Source of the DNA: Bacteroidota bacterium | Lineage (GTDB): Bacteria; Bacteroidota; Bacteroidia; Chitinophagales; Chitinophagaceae | Reading direction: 5' to 3' | Assembly: GCA_005882315.1 (NCBI GenBank) | Contig: VBAR01000001.1 | Span: 1,189,736-1,253,735 of the forward strand | Length of the DNA: 64,000 bases | Shown here: in pieces, positions 15,353 to 24,423 of the stretch | Position numbering within the stretch: the stretch's first letter is position 1 | Layout: the number at the start of each line of letters is the position of its first letter | Position numbers and translations under genes: made by a program | Notes under the pieces: generated by a model | What the model saw: the letters and a program-made list of their open reading frames with translations, nothing else | Database searches by the model: none | What the model was told of the DNA's origin: nothing

Positions 15353-18178
15353 ATGAAACCAACGCTATTCTTATTCTTGATCCTGGCCTTGTTCACCACT
15401 TCATTAATTGCACAAAAAAATGGAACTGTAAGGGGCGTTGCTTATGATACGTTGGGCAAAAAAACTGTTAGCGCAGTTACAGTAACCGTGCTTGATAAAA
15501 AAGACTCTTCACTGGTTTCATTTACCATGACAGATAACTCCGGGAATTTTGAACTGCGGGGCATTCCGAATGGCAATTACCGGGCAATGCTTTCACATGT
15601 GAGTTATCATAATACCAGTAAATATTTTTCCATCAGCGACAGCAGCAAACTTGTTAACCTTGGCAATATTGAATTAAGCGATAAATCGAAAGTGTTGGAA
15701 GAGGTAGTTATAGAAGCCGAGGCACCGCCGATAACAATGATCGATGATACACTTCAGTACAATGCCGGCTCTTTCAAAACACAACCGAATGCAAATGTAG
15801 AGCAGCTGCTAAAAAAATTACCGGGTGTAAAAGTGGATAAAGACGGAACCATTACCGCACAAGGAGAAAAAGTAAACCGTGTGCTGGTAGATGGAAAAGA
15901 ATTTTTTGGCAACGATCCAAAGATTGCAACAAGAAACCTGCCCGCCGACGCCATAGATAAGGTACAGGTATATGACAAACAAAGTGACCAGGCTCAGCTT
16001 ACCGGTTTTGAAGATGGTAATTATGAAAAAACGATCAACCTGAAACTGAAGAAGGATAAAAAGAAAGGTGTGTTTGGAAAACTGGCTGCCGGCGCGGGCA
16101 CCGAAGAACGATACGAGGCAAGGGGAAATGTAAACTCATTCAAAGGCGCAAGACAGTTCTCTGCAATTGGAATGGCTAATAATAATAATGCCGAAGGTTT
16201 CTCTTTTATGGACATACTCAACTTTACCGGGGAGCTGTCCCGCATGCAACGAGGCAGCAGCGGTGGTAATATTAACATCAACATTTCCGGAGAGGATGCC
16301 GCTGCCATGGGAATGAGTGGTGGCGCTAATAACGGCATCACTACTTCGTCCGGTGGCGGATTAAATTATAATAATATCATTGGCTCAAAGGATGATTTCC
16401 AGAGCAATTATTTTTACAGTCGCTATAACCCTCAAAAGGAAAGTCATATCAGCCGGCTGAATCTTTTGCCATCCGGTAATACCAATTACCTGGAAAATTC
16501 TTTTAGCAACAACATCAACAGCAGCCATCGTTTTAACCTGAACAACCTTTACCAGATAGATTCTTTCAGTTCCATCCGCATCATTCCTTCATTTAGTTTA
16601 CAGCAAACAAAAAATAACTCTGTTTCTGATTATCAAACTCTTTCTGAGTCGGGTGATCTGATCAACGAAGGCCTCAACAAAAATTCTTCTTCTACTGACG
16701 GATATAATTTCAGGAATGAAATTGCTTATCGTAAAAAATTTCGCCGTCGTGGCCGGACATTTTCGCTGACACTTCAAACAAGCCTGAATGAAAGCGATGG
16801 CGATGGCAGCCTGAAATCTGTAACCCGTTTTTTTAACAACACAGGATCGCTGGTAAGGAATGATACACTGAACCAGCAATCAACCACAGCCGCCGATCTG
16901 AAAAGCTATAACCTGCGGGCTGTTTATACAGAACCTTTGTTTAAAAAATCGCTGTTGGAGTTCAGTGTAGCAAAAAGTAACAGTAAGAATGTTTCAGATA
17001 AGATCACCTGGGATTATAACAGGACAAGCGAGGAATACGATAAGGTCAATCCTTCGCAGACCAACAACTATGAGAACCTGTACGGGTTTACCAATGCCGG
17101 TTTCCGCATCCGTACACAAAAAAGAAAATACAATTATTCTGTAGGCGTATTGTGGCAGCAGGCTGATCTTGAAGGAACCGTTATCAGCGACATCAAGGAT
17201 TCTGTTATAAAAAAATCATTTCATAATTTATTACCCAATGCAAGGTTCCAGTATAATTTCACCCGGTTTAAAAATTTCTCATTCAACTACAATGCTACTA
17301 CCCGGCAGCCAAGCTTATCGCAATTGCAGCCAATACCGGATAACAGCAATCAACTCTACATCCGCCAGGGCAATCCTAACCTGAAACAGGAGCTTACACA
17401 TACCGTGCAGGGAAATTTGTTTTTAATGAGCCCTTATAAAAACAAAAACTTCATGATGTTCTTTAACCATACCCGTACACAAAACCGTATTGTGAATTAT
17501 GATGTGGTTGACATTTTCGGCGTCCGCACCACCCGACCCGTGAATGTAGATGGTGTTTACTCTATGATGGGTGATATGAACTACAGCATGCCGGTACGTT
17601 TCTTAAAGGGTATGTTTGAAGTTGGTACTCGTGTATCTTTCAACAACGATAAGCAATTCATCAATACACAGGAAAATACAATTAAAACATTAACGGTAGG
17701 GCCCGAGCTTTCCCTTTCGGCTTCTTACAAAGAAAAGCTGAATCTTTCTTTTGAAACTTCGTTCAACATCAACCAATCAAAATATTCCCTGGATGCCGCG
17801 AACAATGTAAAATATCTGCAGCAGCGTTATGGCGCCGACCTGGATTGGGAAATGCCTAAACGATTTTTCTTCTCCACCGATTTCAGTTATACAATTAACA
17901 GCCAGCGAGCCGAAGGTTTCAATGGAAAAATTCCTATCTGGAATGCCAGCATCAGTAAACAATTCATGAAATACAGCCGCGGCGAGATCAAACTCAGCGC
18001 TTTTGATATGTTAAACGAAAATACCGGCGTCACCCGTACCAGCAACCAGAACTATATTGAAGATTCAAGAGTGAATACACTACAACGTTTCTTTATGCTT
18101 ACGTTTACGTATAGCTTAACGAAAAGTGGATTGGCTACTGGCGGACATGGCGGTGGGATGAAAGTGATGACGAGATAG
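15353..18178 (+). CDS. TonB-dependent-receptor-like outer membrane protein with carboxypeptidase-like N-terminal domain
   Basis: 941 residues. Signal peptide MKPTLFLFLILALFTTSLIAQ; then a CarboxypepD_reg-like domain (GTVRGVAYDTLGKKTVSAV, to about residue 110); a plug-like domain (QPNANVEQLLKKLPGVKVDKDG and NRVLVDGKEFFGNDP); and a C-terminal beta-barrel with many aromatic-flanked strands, ending in a phenylalanine-rich strand (RFFMLTFTYSLTK). Such proteins often occur with GLPGLI-family genes, and one lies at 19412. Located in the outer membrane; the ligand is unknown. Transcription is probably controlled through the decamer repeat at 15266-15285 by the nearby two-component system. Confidence 0.85.
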   Translation: MKPTLFLFLILALFTTSLIAQKNGTVRGVAYDTLGKKTVSAVTVTVLDKKDSSLVSFTMTDNSGNFELRGIPNGNYRAMLSHVSYHNTSKYFSISDSSKLVNLGNIELSDKSKVLEEVVIEAEAPPITMIDDTLQYNAGSFKTQPNANVEQLLKKLPGVKVDKDGTITAQGEKVNRVLVDGKEFFGNDPKIATRNLPADAIDKVQVYDKQSDQAQLTGFEDGNYEKTINLKLKKDKKKGVFGKLAAGAGTEERYEARGNVNSFKGARQFSAIGMANNNNAEGFSFMDILNFTGELSRMQRGSSGGNININISGEDAAAMGMSGGANNGITTSSGGGLNYNNIIGSKDDFQSNYFYSRYNPQKESHISRLNLLPSGNTNYLENSFSNNINSSHRFNLNNLYQIDSFSSIRIIPSFSLQQTKNNSVSDYQTLSESGDLINEGLNKNSSSTDGYNFRNEIAYRKKFRRRGRTFSLTLQTSLNESDGDGSLKSVTRFFNNTGSLVRNDTLNQQSTTAADLKSYNLRAVYTEPLFKKSLLEFSVAKSNSKNVSDKITWDYNRTSEEYDKVNPSQTNNYENLYGFTNAGFRIRTQKRKYNYSVGVLWQQADLEGTVISDIKDSVIKKSFHNLLPNARFQYNFTRFKNFSFNYNATTRQPSLSQLQPIPDNSNQLYIRQGNPNLKQELTHTVQGNLFLMSPYKNKNFMMFFNHTRTQNRIVNYDVVDIFGVRTTRPVNVDGVYSMMGDMNYSMPVRFLKGMFEVGTRVSFNNDKQFINTQENTIKTLTVGPELSLSASYKEKLNLSFETSFNINQSKYSLDAANNVKYLQQRYGADLDWEMPKRFFFSTDFSYTINSQRAEGFNGKIPIWNASISKQFMKYSRGEIKLSAFDMLNENTGVTRTSNQNYIEDSRVNTLQRFFMLTFTYSLTKSGLATGGHGGGMKVMTR

Positions 18179-18224
18179 AAAGAGAAATCTATTTTATATC
18201 AAACCCGTTGTTTTATAGACGCCG

Positions 18225-18284
18225 TGATGCGTGTCTCCACGCATCATTTATTTTGTTTGTTCTGTTGCATGGGGACACGCAACA
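18225..18284. repeat. Inverted pair of related hairpins (REP/BIME-like)
   Basis: Two 20-bp hairpins, 18226-18245 and 18264-18283, have perfect or near-perfect arms (GATGCGTG/CACGCATC; GTTGC...GCAAC). The second, reverse-complemented, matches the pattern of the first (both contain TGCGTGTC(T/C)CCA), so they are head-to-head copies 18 bp apart, as in bacterial REP pairs. They lie between the outer-membrane protein gene and the HEPN-like gene. Confidence 0.6.
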
Positions 18285-18341
18285 GGGCCGCCTCACTTTA
18301 TTTAACGGGCACTAACCAGGGCGCAGATTTAAGAAGCATTA

Positions 18342-19259
18342 TTATTTGAATTCTTTATCAATTTCTTCTAACATTTCTAAAAGTTCTTCAAAATTGGATT
18401 GCAGGGAATTGACAAAAATCCGTAACTCAAATTTGTCTTCAATTTTTGATTTAATCAACGTTTGGTCTAGGCGATTAATAATGTAGTCTATTAAACTTAA
18501 CGTGTCTTCAGTTCCTTGTAAAGCACTTATGGCAAAGTATCTTTCAATTATGCCTTCTTTTATTTTATTAATAGCAGCCTGGATATGCTTAAAATTCATT
18601 TCTACTAAAGGGTGGTCGTGATAAATATGTTCATTCAGCTTCGAAAATTCATAGTGCATATCATCTCGTACAATTGCTCTCAGGCTTTGGCCTTTAAATT
18701 TATTTTTATGGGCTTCAAAATCATGCTCAAGTTTTGACATTACCTTATTTAAAATTTGATTAACTAATACAAACTGTTGCTCAATACTTTCAATAATATC
18801 AATGTTTTGAAAGATTGATTTACTTCCTGTTTTTGGAAAGTATGAAGCAAGTGTGAATGCCTCTTTCGAAATTGATGATCTGTCAATATTGTGAAATGAT
18901 GCGTCATTACCTCTACTTGTTGGGTGTCCTATCGAATTGTTTCTGTTTTCTCTTATTTCGTAAAGCTTGGGGTATTCGTTTTTATAATCGATAGTTGCGT
19001 TGAAAAGTGAAGTGTTTAAATTATTGACGGCGTCCTGCTGGATATTAAGTGCTTGCAAAAGTCCATAAACATAAAGATAGCCACCGCTATATCCATCGAA
19101 CTTTTCAAGTCCTAGGTAAGTGTCAATTGCTAATTGTGTATCCTCAATTGCGTCCATTGATGCCCAAAGCTTATTCCACTTAATTCTGTCATTAAGTAGT
19201 AATTCTCTTTTCCAAGGGTGATTACATAATTCACGAATTTGCCTAAGTAAATCTGTCAT
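18342..19259 (-). CDS. HEPN-like protein, candidate solo RNase or defence gene
   Basis: 305 residues, alpha-helical throughout, no signal peptide or membrane segment. Residues 103-112 read RENRNNSIGH: Arg106 to His112 is an RX5H motif, the catalytic signature of HEPN ribonucleases, placed after the helices where HEPN domains carry it. A second half (about residue 150 on) is helical and rich in charged residues. Base composition looks more AT-rich than the flanking genes. It is a single gene bounded by a REP-like pair and the GLPGLI terminator, and it splits two genes that share a promoter motif, so it looks inserted. There is no nucleotidyltransferase partner as in HEPN/MNT toxin-antitoxin pairs. 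HEPN assignment is from motif and fold pattern only. Confidence 0.6.
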   Translation of the reverse strand: MTDLLRQIRELCNHPWKRELLLNDRIKWNKLWASMDAIEDTQLAIDTYLGLEKFDGYSGGYLYVYGLLQALNIQQDAVNNLNTSLFNATIDYKNEYPKLYEIRENRNNSIGHPTSRGNDASFHNIDRSSISKEAFTLASYFPKTGSKSIFQNIDIIESIEQQFVLVNQILNKVMSKLEHDFEAHKNKFKGQSLRAIVRDDMHYEFSKLNEHIYHDHPLVEMNFKHIQAAINKIKEGIIERYFAISALQGTEDTLSLIDYIINRLDQTLIKSKIEDKFELRIFVNSLQSNFEELLEMLEEIDKEFK

Positions 19260-19353
19260 TTAATGAGAATGCTAAAATATTGGCACCAACTCATAAATAT
19301 ACGCAGTATCTGCAATAATTTTTTGTTGATAATAAGCTCAAACTTATACCAGA

Positions 19354-19389
19354 AAACAAAAAAACCCCACTGACTCTTCAGCCGGGGTT
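19354..19389 (-). terminator. Rho-independent terminator after the GLPGLI-family gene
   Basis: On the minus strand AACCCC and GGGGTT arms, with inner CTGA/TCAG pairing (19363-19389), run into TTTTTTTGTTTT. It ends the transcript of the gene at 19412-20233 and isolates the downstream HEPN-like gene. Confidence 0.75.
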
Positions 19390-19411
19390 CACTATTTATA
19401 ACAAGCAATCT

Positions 19412-20233
19412 TTAATTTATCCGTATCGTTCTTTGGCCACCGCCACCCTGCATATTCTTTTGCATTTCTTCCATCATCTTGTCTCTTTCTTTTTTAAACT
19501 CATCGGGTGTCAGTTTCTTTTTTCCTGTTGGTTCTTTTATCAATGCCACATCTGCTTTTTCAGAAATACCCGTTGCTTTATACACCTGTCTTCCGTTGCT
19601 GATATCCATTTCTAAAATTGCGCCGGGCAATTGTCCCTGGAATTCTCCCGGGCCTGTAGTTACCGGAATATCTGATGCAAACCATGCAACGATCACCGAG
19701 GTGTCTGCCACTTCTTTTCTTTCCATTACACCATTATTAATATTCATCCGCATAGAAGAGCTGATACGTGTAGCTGTTGCCTTCATGCAGTTGTGGTTAA
19801 GAATACTTTTTGTTTCACCTGTCATCATCTTCCATTTCAACGGACGGATACTGTCTCCAACTAAAAAATTCTTGTCCATCACTTCTCTTTTTTCTACCCG
19901 TTGCGCATTATCAAAATTGTGATATACTACATCGTTAGAGCCGGCTACGAACATGCGGATCTGCATACCTCCTTCACTGCTGAAAGTTCCGCCATCATCA
20001 TTGTCTTCTGCAACCGAACGCCAGATAGATTGATTGTTGGCAAATACCAGCTCGTACTTATCTGTTCTTGATTGAGGAATGCTTTGTTCCATTCCTTCAT
20101 TTCCTCCCGGTCCTGCGCTGAACGCCATCATCATTTGAACCGTTCTGCTATAGGTTATTGTCCCCTGTTTCATTTGTGCTGAAACGGCAGCAGAAATCAT
20201 TAAAAAACATCCTGCTATCAGTATTTTTTTCAT
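19412..20233 (-). CDS. GLPGLI-family exported protein
   Basis: 273 residues with signal peptide MKKILIAGCFLMISAAVSAQ and mature start QGTITYSRTVQ, usual for this Bacteroidota family. The family-naming motif is present as the variant QLPGAIL in GEFQGQLPGAILEMDI, near residue 210. The C-terminus is Met/Gln/Gly-rich (MMEEMQKNMQGGGGQ). Function unknown; members are often encoded with TonB-receptor-like proteins, as here. It is divergent from the histidine kinase and shares with it an upstream decamer repeat; its -7 box TAGTTTTG (20251-20258, minus) is perfect. Confidence 0.82.
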   Translation of the reverse strand: MKKILIAGCFLMISAAVSAQMKQGTITYSRTVQMMMAFSAGPGGNEGMEQSIPQSRTDKYELVFANNQSIWRSVAEDNDDGGTFSSEGGMQIRMFVAGSNDVVYHNFDNAQRVEKREVMDKNFLVGDSIRPLKWKMMTGETKSILNHNCMKATATRISSSMRMNINNGVMERKEVADTSVIVAWFASDIPVTTGPGEFQGQLPGAILEMDISNGRQVYKATGISEKADVALIKEPTGKKKLTPDEFKKERDKMMEEMQKNMQGGGGQRTIRIN

Positions 20234-20298
20234 AAACGTTTAATTTTTGTCAAAACTATAATCCAAGGGGCGCAAGATAAGTTAAGCGGGGTTTCATT

Positions 20299-20318
20299 AA
20301 GGTTAATAAAGGTTAATG
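20299..20318 (-). promoter_or_regulatory. Tandem (C/T)ATTAACCTT repeat between the GLPGLI and histidine kinase genes
   Basis: On the minus strand CATTAACCTT (20309-20318) is followed at once by TATTAACCTT (20299-20308). The GLPGLI -7 box TAGTTTTG (20251-20258) is 40 nt downstream, the same spacing as at 15266. On the plus strand the kinase gene has TAGTTTTG at 20346-20353, 27 nt from the repeat. One site can thus serve both divergent promoters and give autoregulation of the two-component system. Confidence 0.72.
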
Positions 20319-20369
20319 AATACCGTTAGCATAAATGCTTTGGCTTAGTTTTGACTCCGAAATGAAATT

Positions 20370-21866
20370 ATGCGTCTGCGGCTATTACAAATATTAATGA
20401 CCATCACCATTCTCGGTATTATTGCTTTCCAGGGCTACTGGCTGAGAGAGAATTATAAACGAGAGGAAAAAACACTGTCCTTTAAAACCGATGTGGCATT
20501 CCGCGAAACCGTCAGGCAGTTGCAGGAAAAAAATTTAAAGCTTGGAAAGAGCATGCCTTTTTTAAACGACTCCATCCCTAAGGGGAATATGAGGGTTTTT
20601 GTAAATAGCGAACATCCGGGGCCGGAAATAGTAAACATTGATCCGCATAGAGAACTTGCAACCACACTGAATATTGTAGGCCAAAAAATTAAAGACTCGG
20701 TGTTAAAAAGAATCGCAGGAAAAAACAAAGTGATGATAACGATGGATAATTCTTCTGTTTCTATTTCAAAAGACTCAATGCGACGATTCAACAAGGAAGC
20801 AGACTGGTTTGGCCCGGATCCTGAGGGAAAAGAAAATTACATCATGCAGTTGCTTTATAGTGTTGACTCATTGCAGGATTCTATAAAATTGAAAGATGTT
20901 CAACTTGCTTATACAAAGGTGCTGGAAAACCAGAAAATAGATATTCCTTTCTCCATTACAAAAACAGAAAGCAAATTTCCCGAAAGGCGGGATGAACCTA
21001 ATAGAGTAACTGTTGGTTTTGCAAATCCCGTTACTTTCAGCCTGGTAAAAGGAAATACATTTCCTTATTTATTGAAACGTATTGCTTCACCTTTATTGTT
21101 TTCTGTTTTTCTTATTGCTCTCACAATTCTTTCTTTTGTGTTGTTGTATCGTAATATGAAAAAGCAGCAAAGACTTGCTGAGCTAAAAAATGATTTTATC
21201 AGCAATATTACCCATGAACTGAAAACACCGATAGCAACTGTTGGTGTAGCAATTGAAGCATTGAAAAATTTCAATGCGATGCAAAGCCCGGAGCGTACTA
21301 AAGAATATCTTGATATTTCTTCCAATGAACTAAACAGGTTGAATTTGCTGGTAGACAAAGTGCTTAAACTTTCCATGTTTGAGAAAAAAGAAATTCAACT
21401 TAATCTTGAAGCAATTGATCTAAGGAGCCTTGCAGACGAAGTGCTTGCTTCTATGCGTTTGCAATTAGAAAAGAAAAATGCCTCTGTTATATTAACTCAT
21501 TCGGGTAATACATCTTTGATGGGCGACCGCCTTCACCTGCTGAGTGTTGTATTTAATTTGGTTGATAATGCCCTTAAATACAGTCCTGAAAATCCGGATA
21601 TAAAAATAGCTGTCGAAGAAAAAGAAAATAATGTGGAGCTTCGTGTTGCTGATAATGGCGTTGGTATTCCGGATGAATACAAAACAAAAGTGTTTGAAAA
21701 ATTTTTCCGGGTACCGGCAGGCAATGTTCATAATATAAAAGGATATGGGCTTGGCCTGAGTTATGCTGCTTCCGTTGTAAAAAAACATGGCGGAACAATT
21801 GAAGCAAAAAATAATGAAGGGGGCGGAACCAGCTTTACTATCACACTACCAAAAAATCAGTCATGA
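20370..21866 (+). CDS. Membrane sensor histidine kinase
   Basis: 498 residues: N-terminal membrane helix (about 5-22), a periplasmic sensor region of about 210 residues, a second helix (about 232-255), HisKA with the phospho-acceptor His282 in NDFISNITHELKTP, and an HATPase domain with NLVDNALKYS (N box), VADNGVGIP (G1) and KGYGLGLSYA (G2). The stimulus is unknown. It overlaps the response regulator by four bases (ATGA), so the two are translated together. Its promoter region holds the decamer repeat, suggesting feedback by its partner. Confidence 0.92.
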   Translation: MRLRLLQILMTITILGIIAFQGYWLRENYKREEKTLSFKTDVAFRETVRQLQEKNLKLGKSMPFLNDSIPKGNMRVFVNSEHPGPEIVNIDPHRELATTLNIVGQKIKDSVLKRIAGKNKVMITMDNSSVSISKDSMRRFNKEADWFGPDPEGKENYIMQLLYSVDSLQDSIKLKDVQLAYTKVLENQKIDIPFSITKTESKFPERRDEPNRVTVGFANPVTFSLVKGNTFPYLLKRIASPLLFSVFLIALTILSFVLLYRNMKKQQRLAELKNDFISNITHELKTPIATVGVAIEALKNFNAMQSPERTKEYLDISSNELNRLNLLVDKVLKLSMFEKKEIQLNLEAIDLRSLADEVLASMRLQLEKKNASVILTHSGNTSLMGDRLHLLSVVFNLVDNALKYSPENPDIKIAVEEKENNVELRVADNGVGIPDEYKTKVFEKFFRVPAGNVHNIKGYGLGLSYAASVVKKHGGTIEAKNNEGGGTSFTITLPKNQS

Positions 21867-22540
21867 CAAAAGTATTATATGCCGAAGATGAAATGTTTCT
21901 TGGCAAGATCGTAAAAGAAAGCCTGGAAAGTCGTGGTTTCAATGTAGTAATGGAAGCCGATGGCGGAAAAGTCTTTTCTGCTTTTCAAAAAGAAAACCCC
22001 GATATCTGTATTCTTGATATTATGATGCCCAATAAAGACGGCTTTGAAGTAGCAGACGAAATACGTAATGTAAATGAAGAAGTGCCTATCATTTTTCTGA
22101 CAGCCAAAACACAAACCGAAGATGTAGTGAAAGGTCTTACGATCGGCGGCAATGATTATATCCGCAAGCCTTTTAGTATGGAAGAGCTGATTGCACGCAT
22201 TAATAATGTGCTGCGTAACAAACCGGAAGCAAAACCACTGAGTGACATGGTGAATGTTGGCAAATTCTTTTTTCATATAAACAGGCAAACGCTGAATGAT
22301 GGTAATGAAGAAAGAAAATTATCATTCCGGGAAACACAGTTGCTGAAATTGCTGTATGAGAACAAGGATAATATCATCGATCGCAAAGACATTCTTAATT
22401 TACTTTGGGGCAATGATTCATTTTTCAACAGCCGCAACCTGGATGTATACATTACAAAGATCCGCAATTATTTAAAAGAAGACCCCTCTCTAGAGATCAT
22501 TACAATTAAAGGAATCGGCTACCGCTTTGTAGTTGCTTAA
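21863..22540 (+). CDS. OmpR/PhoB-family response regulator
   Basis: 225 residues. Receiver domain with phosphorylation site Asp52 in ICILDIMMPNKDG, acidic pocket YAEDE, conserved Thr in IIFLTAKT and Lys in YIRKPFS; then a winged-helix effector domain (RETQLLKLLYENKDNIIDRK ... VYITKIRNYLKEDP ... IKGIGYRF). OmpR-type effectors bind tandem direct repeats of about 10-11 bp period, exactly the form of the decamers at 15266 and 20299, so this protein is the natural candidate to bind them. It ends a two-gene unit with the kinase. Confidence 0.93.
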   Translation: MTKVLYAEDEMFLGKIVKESLESRGFNVVMEADGGKVFSAFQKENPDICILDIMMPNKDGFEVADEIRNVNEEVPIIFLTAKTQTEDVVKGLTIGGNDYIRKPFSMEELIARINNVLRNKPEAKPLSDMVNVGKFFFHINRQTLNDGNEERKLSFRETQLLKLLYENKDNIIDRKDILNLLWGNDSFFNSRNLDVYITKIRNYLKEDPSLEIITIKGIGYRFVVA

Positions 22541-22584
22541 CAGCTTTGCTCCAGTTATTTGCAAGGTTCTATTATCTTGCAGGC

Positions 22585-23670
22585 ATGCAATTCTATTCTG
22601 CTGACAAAATATTTACTGGCGAAGAGTGGTTGAGCAATCATGCTATAGCTGTTAATAATAACCTGGTTGAAGCCGTCCTTCCTCTTTCTTCAATAAGTGA
22701 AAACGTAAAATGTTTTGATAACTGTTTTATAGCCCCCGCTTTTATTGATCTGCAGATCTATGGTGCAGGAGGCAAATTGTTAGCCGTTTTTCCCGAAAAA
22801 GATTCATTGATAAAACTGGTTGATTATTGCCGTGCTGGTGGCGCTGCTTATTGTATGCCAACTGTTGCTACGCATCCTTATGAAACATTTTATAAAGCTA
22901 TTGACGCCGTAAAAGATTACTGGAACAGCGATGGTAAAGGTGTGCTGGGTTTGCACATTGAAGGTCCGTGGATAAGCAATGAAAAAAGAGGGGCGCATAT
23001 TTCTGAGTTTATTCATCAGCCAACATTGGCACAAGTAAAAAAGTTACTGGAATATGGTAAAGGAGTTATTAAAATAATAACCCTTGCGCCGGAAGTGTGC
23101 AGCAAAGAAATTATTGATTACATTCTTTCATACGATGTTGTTATTTCTGCAGGGCATAGCAATGCAAACTATGAACAGGCAACCAATGCTTTTAATAACG
23201 GCATCGCTGCAGCTACGCATTTATACAATGCAATGAGCCCTTTGCAACATCGTTCACCCGGAATGGTTGGCGCAATAATGGATCACCCCACTGTAATGAG
23301 CAGCATTATTCCTGATGGCTATCATGCGGATTATGCGGCTATACGAATTGCTAAACAGGTAATGAAAGAAAGATTATTTGCAATTACGGATGCAGTAACA
23401 GAAACCGCAAGCGGTTCTTACCCACACCAGTTGGCGGGAGATAAATATGAAAGCAGCGGTATCCTTAGCGGGTCGGCATTAACAATGGCCAGAGCTGTAA
23501 AGAACCTGATACAGCATTGTCATATTGAATTAGACGAAGCATTAAGAATGAGCAGCTTGTATCCCGCCAGAGTAATGGGTTTACAAAACCGGCTTGGTAT
23601 GATTAAGAAAAATCACGAAGCGGCTTTGATTGTGATGGATAATGAATTCAACGTAGCTGCGCTTTTATAA
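22585..23670 (+). CDS. nagA: N-acetylglucosamine-6-phosphate deacetylase NagA
   Basis: Removes acetate from GlcNAc-6-phosphate in amino-sugar catabolism and cell-wall recycling. From the ATG at 22585 the protein has 361 residues and starts MQFYSADKIFTGEEW, typical of NagA; an upstream in-frame ATG at 22546 would add an unlikely extension. Motifs: LHIEGPWISNEKRGAH (metal-binding Glu), SAGHSNANYEQA and ATHLYNAMSPLQHRSPG (metal-binding His), and the catalytic Asp in FAITDAVTETASG. No nagB or transporter is adjacent. Starts 44 nt after the response regulator and may be read from the same transcript. Confidence 0.92.
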   Translation: MQFYSADKIFTGEEWLSNHAIAVNNNLVEAVLPLSSISENVKCFDNCFIAPAFIDLQIYGAGGKLLAVFPEKDSLIKLVDYCRAGGAAYCMPTVATHPYETFYKAIDAVKDYWNSDGKGVLGLHIEGPWISNEKRGAHISEFIHQPTLAQVKKLLEYGKGVIKIITLAPEVCSKEIIDYILSYDVVISAGHSNANYEQATNAFNNGIAAATHLYNAMSPLQHRSPGMVGAIMDHPTVMSSIIPDGYHADYAAIRIAKQVMKERLFAITDAVTETASGSYPHQLAGDKYESSGILSGSALTMARAVKNLIQHCHIELDEALRMSSLYPARVMGLQNRLGMIKKNHEAALIVMDNEFNVAALL

Positions 23671-23712
23671 TTTTCTTTCTTCTTCCGAATCATTATAACA
23701 AATCAAACATCC

Positions 23713-23875
23713 GGAGTCTTGTCATTCCGACGAAGGAGGAATCTCAGAGACATCTCCCAAGTACAGCTTTTATGCTAAAATGATGACCGATAATCAACAC
23801 TTCTGAGATGTCTCACCTGTCAGTCATTAAGATTATTGTTTTATTTTAAACGCCGGTTCGACATGACAATACTCC
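23713..23875. repeat. Palindromic intergenic repeat, copy 1
   Basis: Begins GGAGTCTTGTCATTCCGA and ends GGTTCGACATGACAATACTCC, imperfect terminal inverted repeats, with inner GAGACATCTC / GAGATGTCTC arms. A cleaner copy with the same ends and core lies at 56473-56620. The element fills most of the gap between nagA and the membrane-protein gene and has no coding frame. Confidence 0.65.
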
Positions 23876-23933
23876 GTGGGTTTGGTTGTCTTTTTTGTTT
23901 CCGAAAAGACTCTTCTTTTGTTTTCTAAATTTT

Positions 23934-24410
23934 TTATTTTTTCCTCTCCGGCCGTGGCGCCAGCATTGCAAGGGGAATACCGATACATATAACAAGAATT
24001 CCACACGCAATTAATGCGCTGTTAAGATTAAATTTTTGACTCCCTATTGCTGATAACGGAACAACGATCCTGTTCATTACGGCCCATACAAAAATTCCAT
24101 ACAATATTCCTGTAATAAGTCTGTTTACAATCATCAATCCCAATTTTGAAAAGATGATAAAGAAGAAAACAGTAAACAACAAAGCAATAGTATAATGAAA
24201 AGCAAGACCAGCTACAACCATTTCGCTACCTCCTGTTCTTGCCGCCGGACCGAATATGGCGCTGGCGATATATCTGCATATCATTTTAAAAACCTCGACA
24301 ACATCTTTGTTCTTTCCTTTAATAAACACCTGTATGGTGGCCGCCATCATATCCATTGTGCCTACAAACAACCAGGCCTTTATCATTTTCGAAAAAAAAG
24401 AATTATTCAT
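23934..24410 (-). CDS. Four-helix membrane protein of unknown function
   Basis: From the ATG at 24408-24410 (MNNSFFSKMIKAWLFVGTMD) the product has 158 residues; an upstream in-frame ATG would overlap the next gene and is less likely. About four hydrophobic segments follow (first near 12-28, then about 65-90, 95-115 and 130-150), with the basic tail RPERKK. The pattern recalls small YagU/DUF1440-like inner-membrane proteins, but no motif confirms this. It lies 13 nt downstream of the GH130-like gene on the same strand and could be cotranscribed. Confidence 0.65.
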   Translation of the reverse strand: MNNSFFSKMIKAWLFVGTMDMMAATIQVFIKGKNKDVVEVFKMICRYIASAIFGPAARTGGSEMVVAGLAFHYTIALLFTVFFFIIFSKLGLMIVNRLITGILYGIFVWAVMNRIVVPLSAIGSQKFNLNSALIACGILVICIGIPLAMLAPRPERKK

Positions 24411-24423
24411 AACAACAGTTTTT

